From the NCBI GenBank assembly GCA_963969495.1, contig OZ018324.1:144693855-144757854 (forward strand): a DNA stretch of 64,000 nt, written 5' to 3'. Shown piece after piece: positions 24,401 to 34,399 of this stretch (position 1 is its first letter; each line of letters opens with the position of its first letter). The notes beneath the pieces were generated by a model that searched no databases, was not told the DNA's origin, and saw nothing but the letters and a program-made list of their open reading frames with translations. Origin of the DNA: Ceratothoa steindachneri (taxonomy: Eukaryota; Arthropoda; Malacostraca; Isopoda; Cymothoidae). The translations under genes and the position numbers were made by a program.

Positions 24401-24691
24401 AAAATATAACTCTTTCAGGTTTATGTAAGTGGTTTTCATATTCATTTCATTTAATTACTATTCAATGCAAATTTCCTTCAGGTACTGTCTTCTTACACCT
24501 GCAAGGTACTTTTCCCAAATTATTTCATGTACGGCTTTTGCCGGAGGGAGTGGAGGGTGGGGAGAGCCTAGAACTTTTCTATCCTTTACTTCTACTATTC
24601 TATGTGTAAGTGGCAGTAGATTTAAGGCCAGATCACCTTAGTCTGGGCCGTAAGGCCCGTGTGATCTGTGTATCTATGTAACTCTATGTAA
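21469..24691 (+). mobile_element. CR1-like LINE, near full length, nested in Gypsy gag
   Basis: A C-rich 83-base leader precedes one uninterrupted 939-codon ORF (21552-24371) and a 3' UTR of about 320 bases. Near its end the 3' UTR holds GGGCCGTAAGGCCC, a small hairpin similar in place to the GGACCGTAAGGTCTCC hairpin of the other CR1-like copies. It closes with two copies of TATGTAACTC running into CTCTCTT. Gypsy gag sequence lies on both sides: residues HELEIS on the left, and the coiled N-terminus on the right (24823-24692, minus). It therefore inserted after the Gypsy copy and is probably the youngest large element here. Confidence 0.85.
21552..24371 (+). CDS. CR1-like LINE ORF2: endonuclease and reverse transcriptase
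   Basis: A 939-residue ORF of the usual length for ORF2 of this group. The endonuclease (about residues 15-235) keeps IITFNARSL (Asn), ALTETHL (Glu), TVYRRP, EDFNLPNICW (Asp and Asn, the usual preceding Gly replaced by Glu) and CDHKLIRF (Asp-His). The RT keeps NYRPISLTSIVGKLLE (about 513), QHGFRSKRSCLTNL, YLDFKKAFDK (about 585), GVPQGSVLGP (about 640) and KFADDT (about 670), followed by KDLGVII and the C-terminal HLEYAVQFWAP and RGQLIECFKILKG blocks. No stop or frameshift. The product would nick DNA and copy its own RNA at the nick (target-primed reverse transcription). Whether it is active cannot be told; the endonuclease Gly-to-Glu change is the one oddity. No ORF1 is present upstream. Confidence 0.92.
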   Translation: MNSLTRSPSKEISTIKIITFNARSLRKHITELKCLIATEEVDIIALTETHLQIGIKDLLCEYMLEGYRLFYKNRANGRLGGGVGLYIRSKLKVTEVELTNNEVELICVKLHLRDFKINISTVYRRPNTTVNEDLEIYRILQETLQEEQTLLLEDFNLPNICWDLNIGTSQQEKLMTNFIDTNYLHQCVREPTRGNNILDLVIASQENLISTLAVAEHIGTCDHKLIRFDLNARYSTTNNYSKVPDYSKANLEGLREALGNIHEKLIEIEDVNQLWNKFKELFFIAQENHVPLKTRNSNANRGNPPWFNNDIKRAIRDRNRLHTLLKHNRSYQVNQQYNTSRRKVKTLIRSKKRQYEIEIAKASTTNPKHFYTYINRNRQMRSGIGPLKNQLGEIISDDMGMANILNEFFSSVFTLGYTNNDNNESIQVRHPSLRSLEVNPQLVIDKLKKMNSYKTPGPDKFYPRILKHVHNELAESLALIFNKSLEHGVVPDDWRKANVTPIFKKGCKNQASNYRPISLTSIVGKLLETIIRDKLVEFLENNNLIRDSQHGFRSKRSCLTNLIDFYHNLFNLYNDTKSLDIIYLDFKKAFDKIQHQKLMNKVRTLGINGNIYGWISSWLKNRKQRVIINGVESDWVSVTSGVPQGSVLGPILFTIYINDIDVGINNIISKFADDTKIGNSVLCEDDRASLQADINKITEWSEKWQMPFNIDKCQILQCGTKNKKYTYTMQGGLINTTPQVKDLGVIITENLKTSNQCAAAANKANTALGFIKRNFTYKSEEIIMPLYKSIVRPHLEYAVQFWAPYLIKDIDKLEAVQHRATKLIPSVRNKPYHERLKKLNLFSVRKRRLRGQLIECFKILKGFNNVNANNLFTLTGECPTCGHDSKLQGKRATMDVIKNFFTYSIINDWNNLPNEVVDSRTIDSFKMRLDKHLTNIGIF

Positions 24692-24823
24692 CTCTCTCTT
24701 ATTTTTCCTTTTCTTTCCTTTCTTCTCTTTCTGTTATCTCCTCCTCTTGGATGTACGCTAAGAATTCTTTTTCACTGAGTCCAAGAGAGTCACCTTGTGA
24801 ATCAAAAATGTCGAAGAAGACAT
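24692..24823 (-). pseudogene. Gypsy gag, N-terminal part
   Basis: The minus strand from the ATG at 24823, after an early shift, reads LGLSEKEFLAYIQEEE followed by a Glu/Arg/Lys-rich coil. This matches LGLSGKDLLNYVRKEE and the charged coil at the start of the plus-strand Gypsy gag at 27189. It is the 5' half of the gag whose remainder lies at 21424 and below; the CR1-like LINE separates them. Confidence 0.75.
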
Positions 24824-25607
24824 TCTGTCGAGTTTTACTAACTTTTACGCGAGAAAACAAAGCACCACAAAAAAGAAAAACGTAACGGGGTTGTCGAGTC
24901 CGATTTAACTATAATTCACACGAATCAATTAAATGCACAGCAGAAGTGTTGGTAGGTTTTGATTGACCCAAGATAAAATCGCAACACAAAAAAAAACCCA
25001 CGTAAAAACAAACGCAATTGTTTCGCACGCAGCGAATTATATTCCGTACACTTTAGCGTGTGAGAAGTTAAGGCGAGCGTCTTAAATGCTTTGATTGAAT
25101 GAGTCTTTTGGGGTACTCAGGATGGCCGAGGGGTTTAAGCCTCTCGCTAACGGCTGTCTAGCGACGCGGCAAGCGCGTTCGAAACTAGATTTGCTACTTT
25201 TCTACCTTTATTTCCCCCCCCCCCTTTCATACACAAAGCTATCTACACGCTCACTCGGAATAAATCCTAAACCTGAGAATGAAGCGAGGGCCTGGCGTCT
25301 ACCCCTTAAGTACGGGAAATAATACAAAGCAAATACAACAATAGAATTCATATTGTACATTTCAATTATGGCAGACGAATATGAAGCCTGAAAGGAGAAA
25401 AATTCTGCTGGGGAATACACGTGATGCACAGTCACAAAATATCACCCCCAATAAATTCACAAAAAAAATGAGAAATGATTAAACAGAAAATTGGTTTGCA
25501 AGCAGTCCAAACACGAAAGTTACCAGTTTAATATGTGAGGTGAATATAATTATCTCTCCACAGTTTTCTAATCCAGAACCTTATCCATAAGAATCTGACA
25601 CCAGTTT
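24824..25607. other. Gypsy 5' flank, tRNA-like segment, otherwise unassigned
   Basis: The first 200 bases are where the leader and LTR of the minus-strand Gypsy element should lie; no matching LTR was found elsewhere. Apart from the tRNA-like segment at 25115-25190 nothing is recognisable. Confidence 0.4.
25115..25190 (+). repeat. tRNA-like sequence (SINE head or tRNA pseudogene)
   Basis: GATGGCCGAGGGGTTTAAGC matches an RNA polymerase III A box within a class II (Leu/Ser-type) D arm. A 6-bp anticodon-like stem, TCGCTA with TAGCGA, follows around a 9-base loop. The B box is GCGTTCGAAACTA. The acceptor stem does not pair, so it is not an intact tRNA. A tRNA-derived SINE head is a good alternative to a tRNA pseudogene. 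Confidence 0.5.

Positions 25608-25675
<68 letters not shown>
25608..25675 (+). repeat. (TA)n microsatellite
   Basis: About 65 bases of TA repeats. Confidence 0.97.
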
Positions 25676-25678
<3 letters not shown>

Positions 25679-27188
25679 GGGGGAATTCCACGTGGAATTT
25701 CTTTTTCAGCACGGAAGTGACGTCCATGCGTTAAAGAAAATTCTTGAATCTGGTTAGGCTTAAATTGGTAAGCCCCCCCCCCCCTCCCTCCACAAGCGGT
25801 AGCCTCGAACCGCGTCCACCTCGACCACCTTTTCGCGGGTTAGAATAGCCTGGGTGTGAAGGTTCTAGGCCATTCGTGAGTAGCGCTGGCCAAACACCCC
25901 ATGTTTCCCCCACCCCTGCGGGGGAAGCCTCGGATATATAGGGCTCGTCTTCCAGGTGGGAGATACAGAGTTGAGGAGTCCCCCCAGGATCCAAGAAGCA
26001 TTCACCCTAGTTCCAAGTCAAGTGCGTAACAACGAAGCAAAGTGACGGCTGAACTTTTCGTGTCGTTGGAATTAGCCCCGCCAGTGAGGTATTTCCATAT
26101 GACGATCGCCGCCGAGCGATTTTTCCGACTCCACTCATCAACTCCTGTAGAAGCCCTCCTCGCTCCCTCCTCGTCTTCGGGTGGCCGAAATACTCCCCTG
26201 GACCGGACGTTACCCCCCCTCCTTGGAGAACCGTCATCACGTCAACTCCCCGCTCAGAAGCTCAGAGTGCCCTCGCCCTCACGTTTATTGCCTGCAGAAG
26301 ACATCCGTGAAACCTTACCCTGACGTCTCACCCAGAATCCTCCGTAAGCCAACCCCTCCCCCCTTCAGCAACCCATTTGAGTTTATCCTCTCCATTGGAA
26401 TAGCTTACTTTTGTAACGCATTAATTTCTAACTGCAGAGTCTGAAGCATAAATCTGCAATTTCTCCCTCATTTATCAATTTAATTTTACCCATTGATTCT
26501 CTTATTTTATGTAAATAAAATTATATTTTTGTACATGCCTCTTTAAATAACCTTGAGCTGTGCCATTGCCCAAATTTTACCTGACCTCGTTTTGCACTCT
26601 ATTCTCACTGCTCCGCGCGTCGAAACTCATGGCATTCCGCCCCTTTGTCGGTTTTCCTTTAAGTTATTAGTCCGTTTCCCATAGATATAATATGGTATTG
26701 ATATAATATAATGTCACACCACGACATATATATTTATTAATATACATATTGTATAATTTTAGTGTCAAGTGTGTTTGGGGGTTTTACGAACCCGTGGCAT
26801 TTTAATTTGGACATTAGAAGTTCCCTCGTTATTCACGTCTATCCCTTTTATTTTATTTTTTGTATTGTACTGGCAGAAGGCAAGTTCAAGTTAATTGAAG
26901 AGCAGTGGAACTTTAATCTATTTAGATTTTGTGTTGGACCCCAGGTAATTAATTTTTTTTTAGTGTGTTTGAATTTTGGAGACTCCTGGTTATTAACCCA
27001 AAAGAGTTAAGGTCTTTGGTGCCCTAATTCCGGTAGGACACTTTTAATTTTTTTTCCGCTTAGAAACAGCAGAGGTATCATAGTTTTTTTGTGAACAAGG
27101 CCTTCACGAATATTCAAGTATTCATTTCGAGTGGGTAGTGCCCTAGCTCGTTCGCGTGTCAGTGTTTCCCCAGTTAACTGCGTAACAA
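25676..27188. other. upstream region of the plus-strand Gypsy copy, possible LTR and leader
   Basis: No coding region. Near the left edge GAATTCCACGTGGAATTT (25684-25701) is an almost perfect palindrome. TGTCACACCACGACA at about 26712 has the look of an LTR start, and TTTGGTGCCC at about 27016 could be a primer-binding site before the gag start. Without a second LTR copy this stays a guess. Confidence 0.3.
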
Positions 27189-28790
27189 TGTCATCCTTCG
27201 AAAAATTCAGGATTCTGGGTGAAATGTTAGGTCTTTCGGGCAAAGACCTGCTAAATTACGTACGGAAAGAAGAGAGGAACAAACGGGCAGAGCGAAGGGA
27301 AGAGGAACTAAGAAAAGCGGAGATGGAGATGGAGATGGAGAAGAACAAAATGGAGATGGAAGCACGTGACCAAATTAGGCAGCATGAGCTGGAAATGAGC
27401 TGAAATCAAATGGATTCTCAGTCTATTGGTTCCCAGGCTAAAATTCCCCAAACTCCTTCAGTCAAACTTCCCGCCTTTAATGATGGAGAGGACTTTAAGT
27501 CATTTTTTACCCATTTTGAGAGAATCTTTCAGATCAATAGATGGGATCTTTAAAATTATGGCGTCGCTCGCTTACTTTCCCTCCTAAACGCCCAGTTAAG
27601 GGATATCTTCGTATCCCTCTCCCCGGAAGCAACTTTGGACTATTCCACGTTAAAGTCCGAATTGTTAGCTGCTGTTCATATGAATTGCGAATTCTACCGC
27701 TTCCGATTCCGCCAGGAAAGGATCCGCTCTGGTCCAACATTTCGATAACACGGGTACATCTTCCAAAAATACCTTCAGTGTTGGCTGGATGCTTGAAGAT
27801 TCCCCATGTCTACGAGTCCCCTCTGGACTTCTTCCTTAGGGATCAGGTTTAGCTGCCGTGGCTCTCGAAATTCGTGCCTTCATTAAGGATAAACGTTGTG
27901 CCACTTTCAAAGGGGTGCTTGGAAGAGGCCGATGTCTATGCGGGTAGTCACAATTAATACCCTAAGGATGTTAAAAAGGCTCCCCAATCGCCCCCCAAAA
28001 CTAAATTTTATGGTCCTAAGGCCCCTCCTAAATTGGTTCCAAAATTTACCAAAGTTCCTAGTCCCTCGAAGCCAAGAAACTTCCATCTACCTGAACACCG
28101 AGACGTTAAGCCCCTCGTTTCTTCTTCCCCGGTTTGCCGTACCAAAAGAACCCGATCATCTGCTACACCAGCGGAGTTCCCGGCCATTACCGCACGAACT
28201 GTCCTCAAAACTCCCGATTCGCAAACTCTCAGTCCCACCAAGTGCACCAAATCTGGGCCACCCCTGCTCCTCCTCCATCGCCTCAGGAGACCCCCAATCC
28301 TCCCTTGCCCGCCAAAGTTCCGGACCATCAGGTAAACTTCCTCTTTAATGAGAACAACCCTGTTGAATTGAAATTCGAGAACGGAAACGACTTGGCCGGG
28401 CCAGTCGTTTCCCAGTAACTCGTTGTCACATCGAGTGTGACTATATGTCCGGTTGGGCCGAAGTGGTAGCGGCCCCAATCCACGACCATCCCGTGACTAC
28501 CCGTACACAGGTAGCCCTGGAATCCCATGCACCCGGATTTTCAAGCCCTCCGGAGCGACAAGTTTGCCCGCGCCCAGAAGGAGTGCGCAACTCTCCTCCC
28601 CCTTTGGGAGAAAACAAAAACCCTCGAGCGTGAGTCCACCCGATGTAACAAACGAGTGTCGTATCTCGTGAAGAAGGACTTATTGTATCGTGTCTGCTGG
28701 AAAGTCACAGACAAAGAAACACATGTCTTGTGTGTTCCCCTTGAATACGTCCCGCAAGTATTGAAGCTCTCCCACGACAATCTTTATAAA
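27189..28790 (+). pseudogene. Gypsy gag-pol remnant lacking reverse transcriptase
   Basis: Starts MSSFEKFRILGEMLGLSGKD, then a charged coiled coil. After a stop come PSVKLPAFNDGEDFKSFFTHF and DYSTLKSELLAA, then decayed capsid. Near 28150 is ICYTSGVPGHYRTNC, a CCHC knuckle with Ser for the second Cys, then VNFLFNENNPVE (protease start). From about 28530 it reads FARAQKECATLLPLWEKTK, SYLVKKDLLYR and VLCVPLEYVPQVLKLSHDN, the zone just before and into the integrase zinc domain. Active-site protease, RT and RNase H are absent. It belongs to the same family as the minus-strand copy at 19-25 kb. Confidence 0.8.
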
Positions 28791-29336
28791 TAAAAAGTTT
28801 CGGATTTTGGTTTTAAATTTAAACCCCAAAATCCATTTTTGTACGACCTTTGATACCAATAAGGTTACCTCAAAATCTAAGTACGGCTCCTCCCAACCAC
28901 CAACCAATCAAAACCTTTGTACAACCCAACTCAAAATTAACCAATCAGAATAGATTTTCCCGTTTCCCGAGACCAGATCGCATCTTAAGGAACACTTTTA
29001 TTTCATCAGCGCTCCATCAAGGTCAGTAAAAACTATCTCCCTAATTAATCATTAGTGTATACAAAGGTCTAAAAAATAAAAATTATGCAGTGTAATTCCT
29101 TTCTTTGAATTCCAGTTCCCCTGATTTTATAACTTCAAAAATGTCGTGGATGCACTATACTATATTTTATATAATTCCTCCCCCCCTATATATATATATA
29201 TATAGCTTAGGTTGTGGCTTAGCTTAGTTCGTCACTATATTTTATTTAAACCATATTTATATCTTATTCACTATAATATCCACCTTATATAGCTTATTCC
29301 TCTTAACATTATAATCATCGGCCATTTCCCTATATT

Positions 29337-29403
<67 letters not shown>

Positions 29404-29720
29404 ATTTCATTAAAATACACATTATATTCATTAACCGCATTATCAAATTTAATAATTAGCCATATTCAATCATTTGTTGTTCAATAAATCTTGTTAAATT
29501 AATGCGTCAGTGATTTTGAAACCTTCCCGGCTGAATTAGTTATCCTCCCTCACGTTCTCTCTTTCAACTCATTTTTATCTCTAAATTCATATAGCAAGGT
29601 TTAATGGCTGCTATCTAGGCAAGTTTGTCATTAAATCAATCATCACATAAACAATAGATGCACAAGTTCCGAAGTAGATCCTTCGGGTGAAACATCTGTA
29701 ATTGAATCCAAACACGGGCT
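28791..29720. other. no gene seen; palindrome and TA arrays
   Basis: A 33-base near-perfect palindrome sits at 28802-28834 (GGATTTTGG, central TTTAAATTTAAA-like core, CCAAAATCC). A (TA)n array occupies 29338-29399, with a short one near 29190. At about 29670-29790 a motif around CGGGTTTGCGGAGGGA or CGGGCTTTAGGAGGGA is repeated at about 56-bp spacing. This last part may belong to the 3' end of the BEL element. Confidence 0.5.
29338..29399 (+). repeat. (TA)n microsatellite
   Basis: About 60 bases of TA repeats. Confidence 0.97.
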
Positions 29721-31290
29721 TTAGGAGGGAACATCCGAAAGTGGATCCGAACACGGGTTTGCGGAGGGAAGCTCCGCAGGTGGATGCGGAAGTTCCAAAG
29801 AAAAGATCTTCCTAATGAGGCGATTAATGCGCCCCGTCTTCGTCTCTAGGGTAACAGACCTGGACTCTCCTTCGCGTCCCTGATGGAGCTCCACTATTAG
29901 CCCCATCTTCCACCGTAGACGAGGAGAGTCGTCCTTAAATCAGGACCACGTCGCCGACATGAGGAGACAGGCCCTTGATCGATCGCTCGGTGTATTTCTC
30001 CTCCAGAGCTACCAAATATTCGTTTTGCCAACGTGTCCAGGCCTGATAACCTAGCCGTTCCATCTGCTTTTGCCTTCTATTCAAGGCAAAGAGGCAGCCG
30101 GACTCAGGATCTTCATCTTCGAACGTCTCCTGTAGAGGGAGCTTCCGATAACCTAGAATTAAGTTGTATGGAGTTATTGGGTCTAGGGAGTAAAGCTCTT
30201 CCGATACGTAAGTCAGGGGCGATGATTCAGGAAGTTCTCTATATTGGTAACGAGGGTCAAGAGCTCATCGTGAGAAACTATTTTGTTCCCTATTATAGAT
30301 TTTGTAAGACCTATGTGGCGCTCCACGAATCCCGTATACTAAGGAGCCCTCGATGGATTGAAAATCCATTTTATTCCTGTAGATTCTCAGGTTATGTGCG
30401 AAGTGCTCAAGTAGATAGACGCTGCTCAAAATGTACCGGCGTTATCTGAATATATGGTAAGTGGAACGGAAAACCTCGCCGTGAATCTCCAGAATGCTCG
30501 TAAGAAGGATTGTAATCCTCCATCACAAGCCATTTCCAAGTGAATAGCTTTCGTGGTGGCACATGTGAATAGAAGAATGTATACTTTTTCATTCTTTCTA
30601 CCTTTCCTAATTGTGATGGCGCCAGTATAGTCTACCCCGATTTTATGGAATGGCGTTTCAACCGAAAAGCGTCCCTTGGGTAGAGGAGGCGGATCTGGGC
30701 TAGTATACTTACGATTTGAGAGCTTAATGCACATAATGCATTTGCCCCTGATTTTCTTGATTATTTGACCTGCCCTCGGGATCCAATACCTAGACCTTTT
30801 TATTATTAGAAGCCGGTCGGTGCCCAGATCTCCATGGGTATAGTGAAGGTGAAGTAATAGCAGCTCTGTCAAGCTATGATCGGCCGGTAGGAGAACTGGA
30901 TATTTTACGCTGTTTGGGAGATCAGAATGGGAAAGACGCCTATCGCATTTTATCCTATATTCCTGCATAAACATAGATAGCCGTTTAATAAGGTTGGAGC
31001 CAGGATTTCTATAAACATTCGCGAGCTCTTCCCATTCTTCTGAGTTTTCTCCTTCTACGCCTTTTTGATCCAGAAGTCCATAGCAGCTCTTTGCTCTTCG
31101 GAGTTAATGTTATTGCTGATAGGTTCTGCTAGGAAAGATTTTGGAGTCACCTTACCTTTGATCAGAAGTAAAAACCTGAAAATTAAGATGGTTATTTTAA
31201 GCAGTTTTGCTAAGGAACTGTACCCGTTTATTTCAATAGGCGAATCATAACCCATTGCGATTGGGAAAACGTGTGTAGCAAGAGGCAAGA
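29721..31290 (-). pseudogene. BEL/Pao integrase and C-terminal domain
   Basis: In element order: NGYSSLAKLLKITILIFRF (pre-integrase helix region) near 31230; then from 30974 HLHYTHGDLGTDRLL (integrase zinc HH part), KCIMCIKL (CC part), PFHKIGVDYTGAI (first Asp of DDE), FTCATTKAIHLEM, LRAFWRFTARFSVP and IYSDNAGTF (second Asp). Beyond 30420 the frame decays, but WQNEYLVALEEKY, VGDVVLI and SPRLRWKMGLIVELHQGREG (29960-29870) show the BEL-specific C-terminal domain (DUF5641 type). Stops and shifts throughout. Confidence 0.8.
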
Positions 31291-31372
31291 TAATGTATTC
31301 AGGCCAGATTTCGTTATCGAGAATCCATTCAGGACCCTTTACCCATGAAGAGTTGGTAAATTGCTTGCTGGA

Positions 31373-31960
31373 TTAATCTCTGTTTAATGGGTCGCATGGA
31401 TTTAATTTAGATACATGTCTCCATACGTGCCCCTGCGATAAATTTCTTATTTCATTTACCTTGTCCTGAATGTAGGGCTCATATGTTTTATCAGACACGA
31501 GCCAGTGAAGAACTATTTTGCTATCCGTCCACATATTAATATTTACATTAATACTCTTATCAAGAGTGGATAATAATTTGATCACTAATCTAGCTGCAAA
31601 TAAGGCAAAGGTTAGTTCCAATTTTGGAATAGTTATAGATTTTCCGACTATCTTCGCTTTAGCCATAACATGACGTACATTTTTCCAAATACGGAAAACA
31701 TTATTTCCCCATAAGCCTTAGTGCTACTATCACAAAAGCAGTGGAGTTCAACATTGTTAGACAATAATTTTTCCCGGGGGAATTTAATCTCCAAACCTTG
31801 TTTTAAGTGTGTAACCAATATCTCCCATACCGTTTGGGAGTCAGAGTCCTGGGGCTCATTCCAATCTATATTTTTTTTCTCCCATAGACTCTTCATAAAC
31901 AACCTTGTATTAATGGAAATTAGGAGGAGGTACCCTAGTGGATCATAGACAGAAACCATG
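31373..31960 (-). pseudogene. BEL/Pao RNase H-like region (Peptidase A17/Pao domain)
   Basis: Reads VSVYDPLGYLLLISINTRLF, IDWNEPQDSD, LHCFCDSSTKAYGEI (the FCDAS-like Asp), a break, SITIPKLELTFALFAARLV (Glu), NMWTDSKIVLHWLV (Asp) and VWRHVSKLNPCDPLNRD. This sequence of blocks is diagnostic for BEL/Pao elements. A frame change near 31660 and small losses are present. It follows directly on the RT. Confidence 0.8.
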
Positions 31961-32610
31961 ACTCGTAAAACCTCCCTTTAGCTTTGGGCTGCAAAGGGAA
32001 TTTCCCGATTAGGAAAGTATAATTCATCCTTCGCATAGTCCCAGCCTAGACCAAGTACCTTCAATGGCTCTTTGGCTAAATTACCTTGTTTTATGAAAAA
32101 TTAAAACTGGCTTCTTTGAATACACCTCTAATCTCTTCATAGAAAGACGCTAAGTCTTTCTCAGAAGAAAATGCACATGCCAGGTTATCCACATAAAGAC
32201 CTTTAGAAAAGGTGCCAGTGTATGTACATCCTTTAGTCTGCATTAGTTGCATTACGGAAGCGTTCAGCAGAAATTGGCTGCTAAAGGAAACAAAGAAACC
32301 TAACCTATATCTAAAGGTTATCAACGGACTATCCGATTGTGGCGGTTTTTTAGCCATAGAAACCTGGCAGTCTTTGTGTTTAAATCTAGTAAGGATATGG
32401 TACAAGTTGTTAATCAACGAAGGACCAGGATTCAGGCAATGATTTAGACTTACGCTACCAGCTGAACAGTCAAAAAATACGCGATGGGGAATTGTTGGTG
32501 AATCTTTCCGAACGCCGTAGTGTGTTAAATAGTGTATTTTCGCTCCCTCTATGTTAGGAGTATTTGGCCTCACTTCCTCTATATATCCTTTTCAAGTTGC
32601 TCCTGGAAAA
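31961..32610 (-). pseudogene. BEL/Pao reverse transcriptase
   Basis: Reads IHYLTHYGVRKDSPTIPHRV (BEL RT start), VFFDCSAGSVSLNHCLNPGP, a shifted stretch covering the motif A-B region, then KGLYVDNLACAF, where YVDD has become YVDN, and LASFYEEIRGVFKEASF. Past 32100 the frame shifts again and VLGLGWDYAKDELYFP can be read. The upstream start of the RT is cut by the mariner at 32611. Confidence 0.8.
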
Positions 32611-33531
32611 TACGAGGGGCGGTTAATAAGTTTTGCGAATTGGTAGGGCAAAACAAGAGGAAGGGGAATGGCTGTTTGTGGGGGTGTTAGGACAAGTTAT
32701 GACAAGTCAGGACCTGCAGCCACACGCTCCTGCCTCGTCTATTTAAGAAGCAGTAGCTGATCGCAGATCGTCAGTCACAAAAGTTTCAACAATGGAGAAG
32801 GTTGAGCACCGCGCACTGATCAAACTTTTGACCAAGGAAGGCAAGAATGCAAAAGAGATCCATGAACGCATGGTGCAGTGTACACCGGCACCGCCCATTC
32901 CTATGCAACCATTGATGGCTGGAATAGGGAGTTCTGCCATGGTCGTGAGTCCCTTGAAGATGACCCCCGTCCAGGACGCCCGTCAGACGTGACCAACGAG
33001 GATAATGTGGCCCGCGTGGAGAGGATGACTCTCGAAAATCGACGGGTGAAGGTCGAAGAAATCGAGCGAGAACTTGGAATATCACATGGAAGTGTTACCA
33101 ACATCATCCACGACAATTTGGCCATGACCAAGGTCTCTGCCCGTTGGGTCCTTAGAAACCTCACGCCCCATGATCGTCTTCAACGTCGTCAAAGTCCACA
33201 AGGCCATAGTTGCACAAGCTGCCCTGCGCGAGTGCGGATTCGAGGAGCTCAGCCATCATCCCTACAGTTCAGACCTGGCCCGTAGCGACTACTTTTTATT
33301 CCGCCAGCTCAAGGCTGCACTGCGTGGACCCCGGTTTAAGGACGATGAAGATGTCCAGCTCGCCATCCAAGAGTGGATTGAACAGCAGTCGTGAGATTTC
33401 TGGTTGTCGGGAATTCGAAGCCTCAGAGAAAAGTGGCGCAAGTGCCTTGAAGTCGAGGGTAGTTATATTGAAAAATAATAAAACACTTTTCCTTATATCC
33501 GAATTGCAAAACTTATTGACCGCCCCTCGTA
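32611..33531 (+). mobile_element. non-autonomous mariner derivative, copy 2, inside BEL
   Basis: TA at both edges; inverted ends start CGAGGGGCGGTTAATA. It is about 90% identical by eye to copy 1 at 14160-15080 and carries the identical internal deletion junction (AACGTCGTCAAAGTCCACAA region). It sits between the protease and RT of the minus-strand BEL element and is in the opposite orientation. The transposase remnant starts at 32792 (MEKVEHRALIKLL), has a one-base loss near 32873, and again has DLARSDYFLF but no central catalytic block. Confidence 0.9.
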
Positions 33532-33586
33532 TCATTATATACCGGCAAAAGTAAAGGGTTATCCCATTTCACTCTGGCTACCATAT

Positions 33587-34294
33587 TTAGTAGACTGGAC
33601 TTTGCAAAGCCATAATTATTAGGAAGATTAGGGTGAATTGTTTTCCATTGCATGGTAGCCCCACAACGAATCTACCATTCTTGGTCTCCGCAGAAGCCTT
33701 AAAAGGTTCGTAAACCTTTTCCTCTGAAACAGACAAAGTTTTTTGGGATGATATAGCCCTTGGGTCATAAAGTTCCTCAAGGTCTTTTACGCTTGCCTTT
33801 AATACGGCTACTCCACCTATTAGGAAATTAGAGGTTTCATTAGCGGGAGGTAAAGGACCGACAGGCATAGCACCTACATTAGAGTTTAAGTAAGTTACAT
33901 CTTCCTCATGAACTATTTCATTTACAAATTCATGGTAGAAATCTCCACCTATCAAAAGGGATATATTTGAAACCGAATCCCCTGAATGCGGGTTGGCTAG
34001 TTTCACCTTTAATTTTGCAATTGTTGCCTTTACTTTGCACAACCCAGGCATGTAAAGGTCATCATGAACCTTGTCGATTACCAGAGCCTTAATATTTACT
34101 GGTCTGTCATTAGTTATTACATTACACGATACCTCGTCGTATACCTTTGGTAGGCCTTGTTGGTTAAACCCATTCGTAACTTTACGACAAACGGTCAGTT
34201 GCAAGCGTTTTGCTAAATTTTTATTAATGAAAGTTTTTTGAGAACGTTGGTCAAATCGAACCTTAGCATAGGTTTGTTTGTTAAAACCTGCCAT
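33587..34294 (-). pseudogene. BEL/Pao protease region
   Basis: A 235-codon frame with FDQRSQKTFINKNLAKRLQL, corresponding to the DxGSQ-like active site of BEL proteases (DUF1758 type). The expected D-S/T-G reads FDQRSQ, so the Gly is lost. It continues with SLLIGGDFYHEFV, GGVAVLKASVKDLEELYD and ETKNGRFVVGLPCNGK, leading toward the RT. It is fused out of frame to the gag upstream, and the RT downstream is displaced by the mariner. Confidence 0.75.
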
Positions 34295-34399
34295 AGTTAC
34301 ATCGGATATTGGTAGGCCAGTAGCGGAGAGACAATTGGAGAATAATGTATTGGAATTAGATTCTGTTTCCTGCTTGGGATCAATTAGATTTATTTATAT

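Noticed and set aside
25676..27015. LTR of the plus-strand Gypsy copy
   Set aside because: Plausible start and primer-site motifs, but no second LTR to confirm limits; reported only as a possibility.
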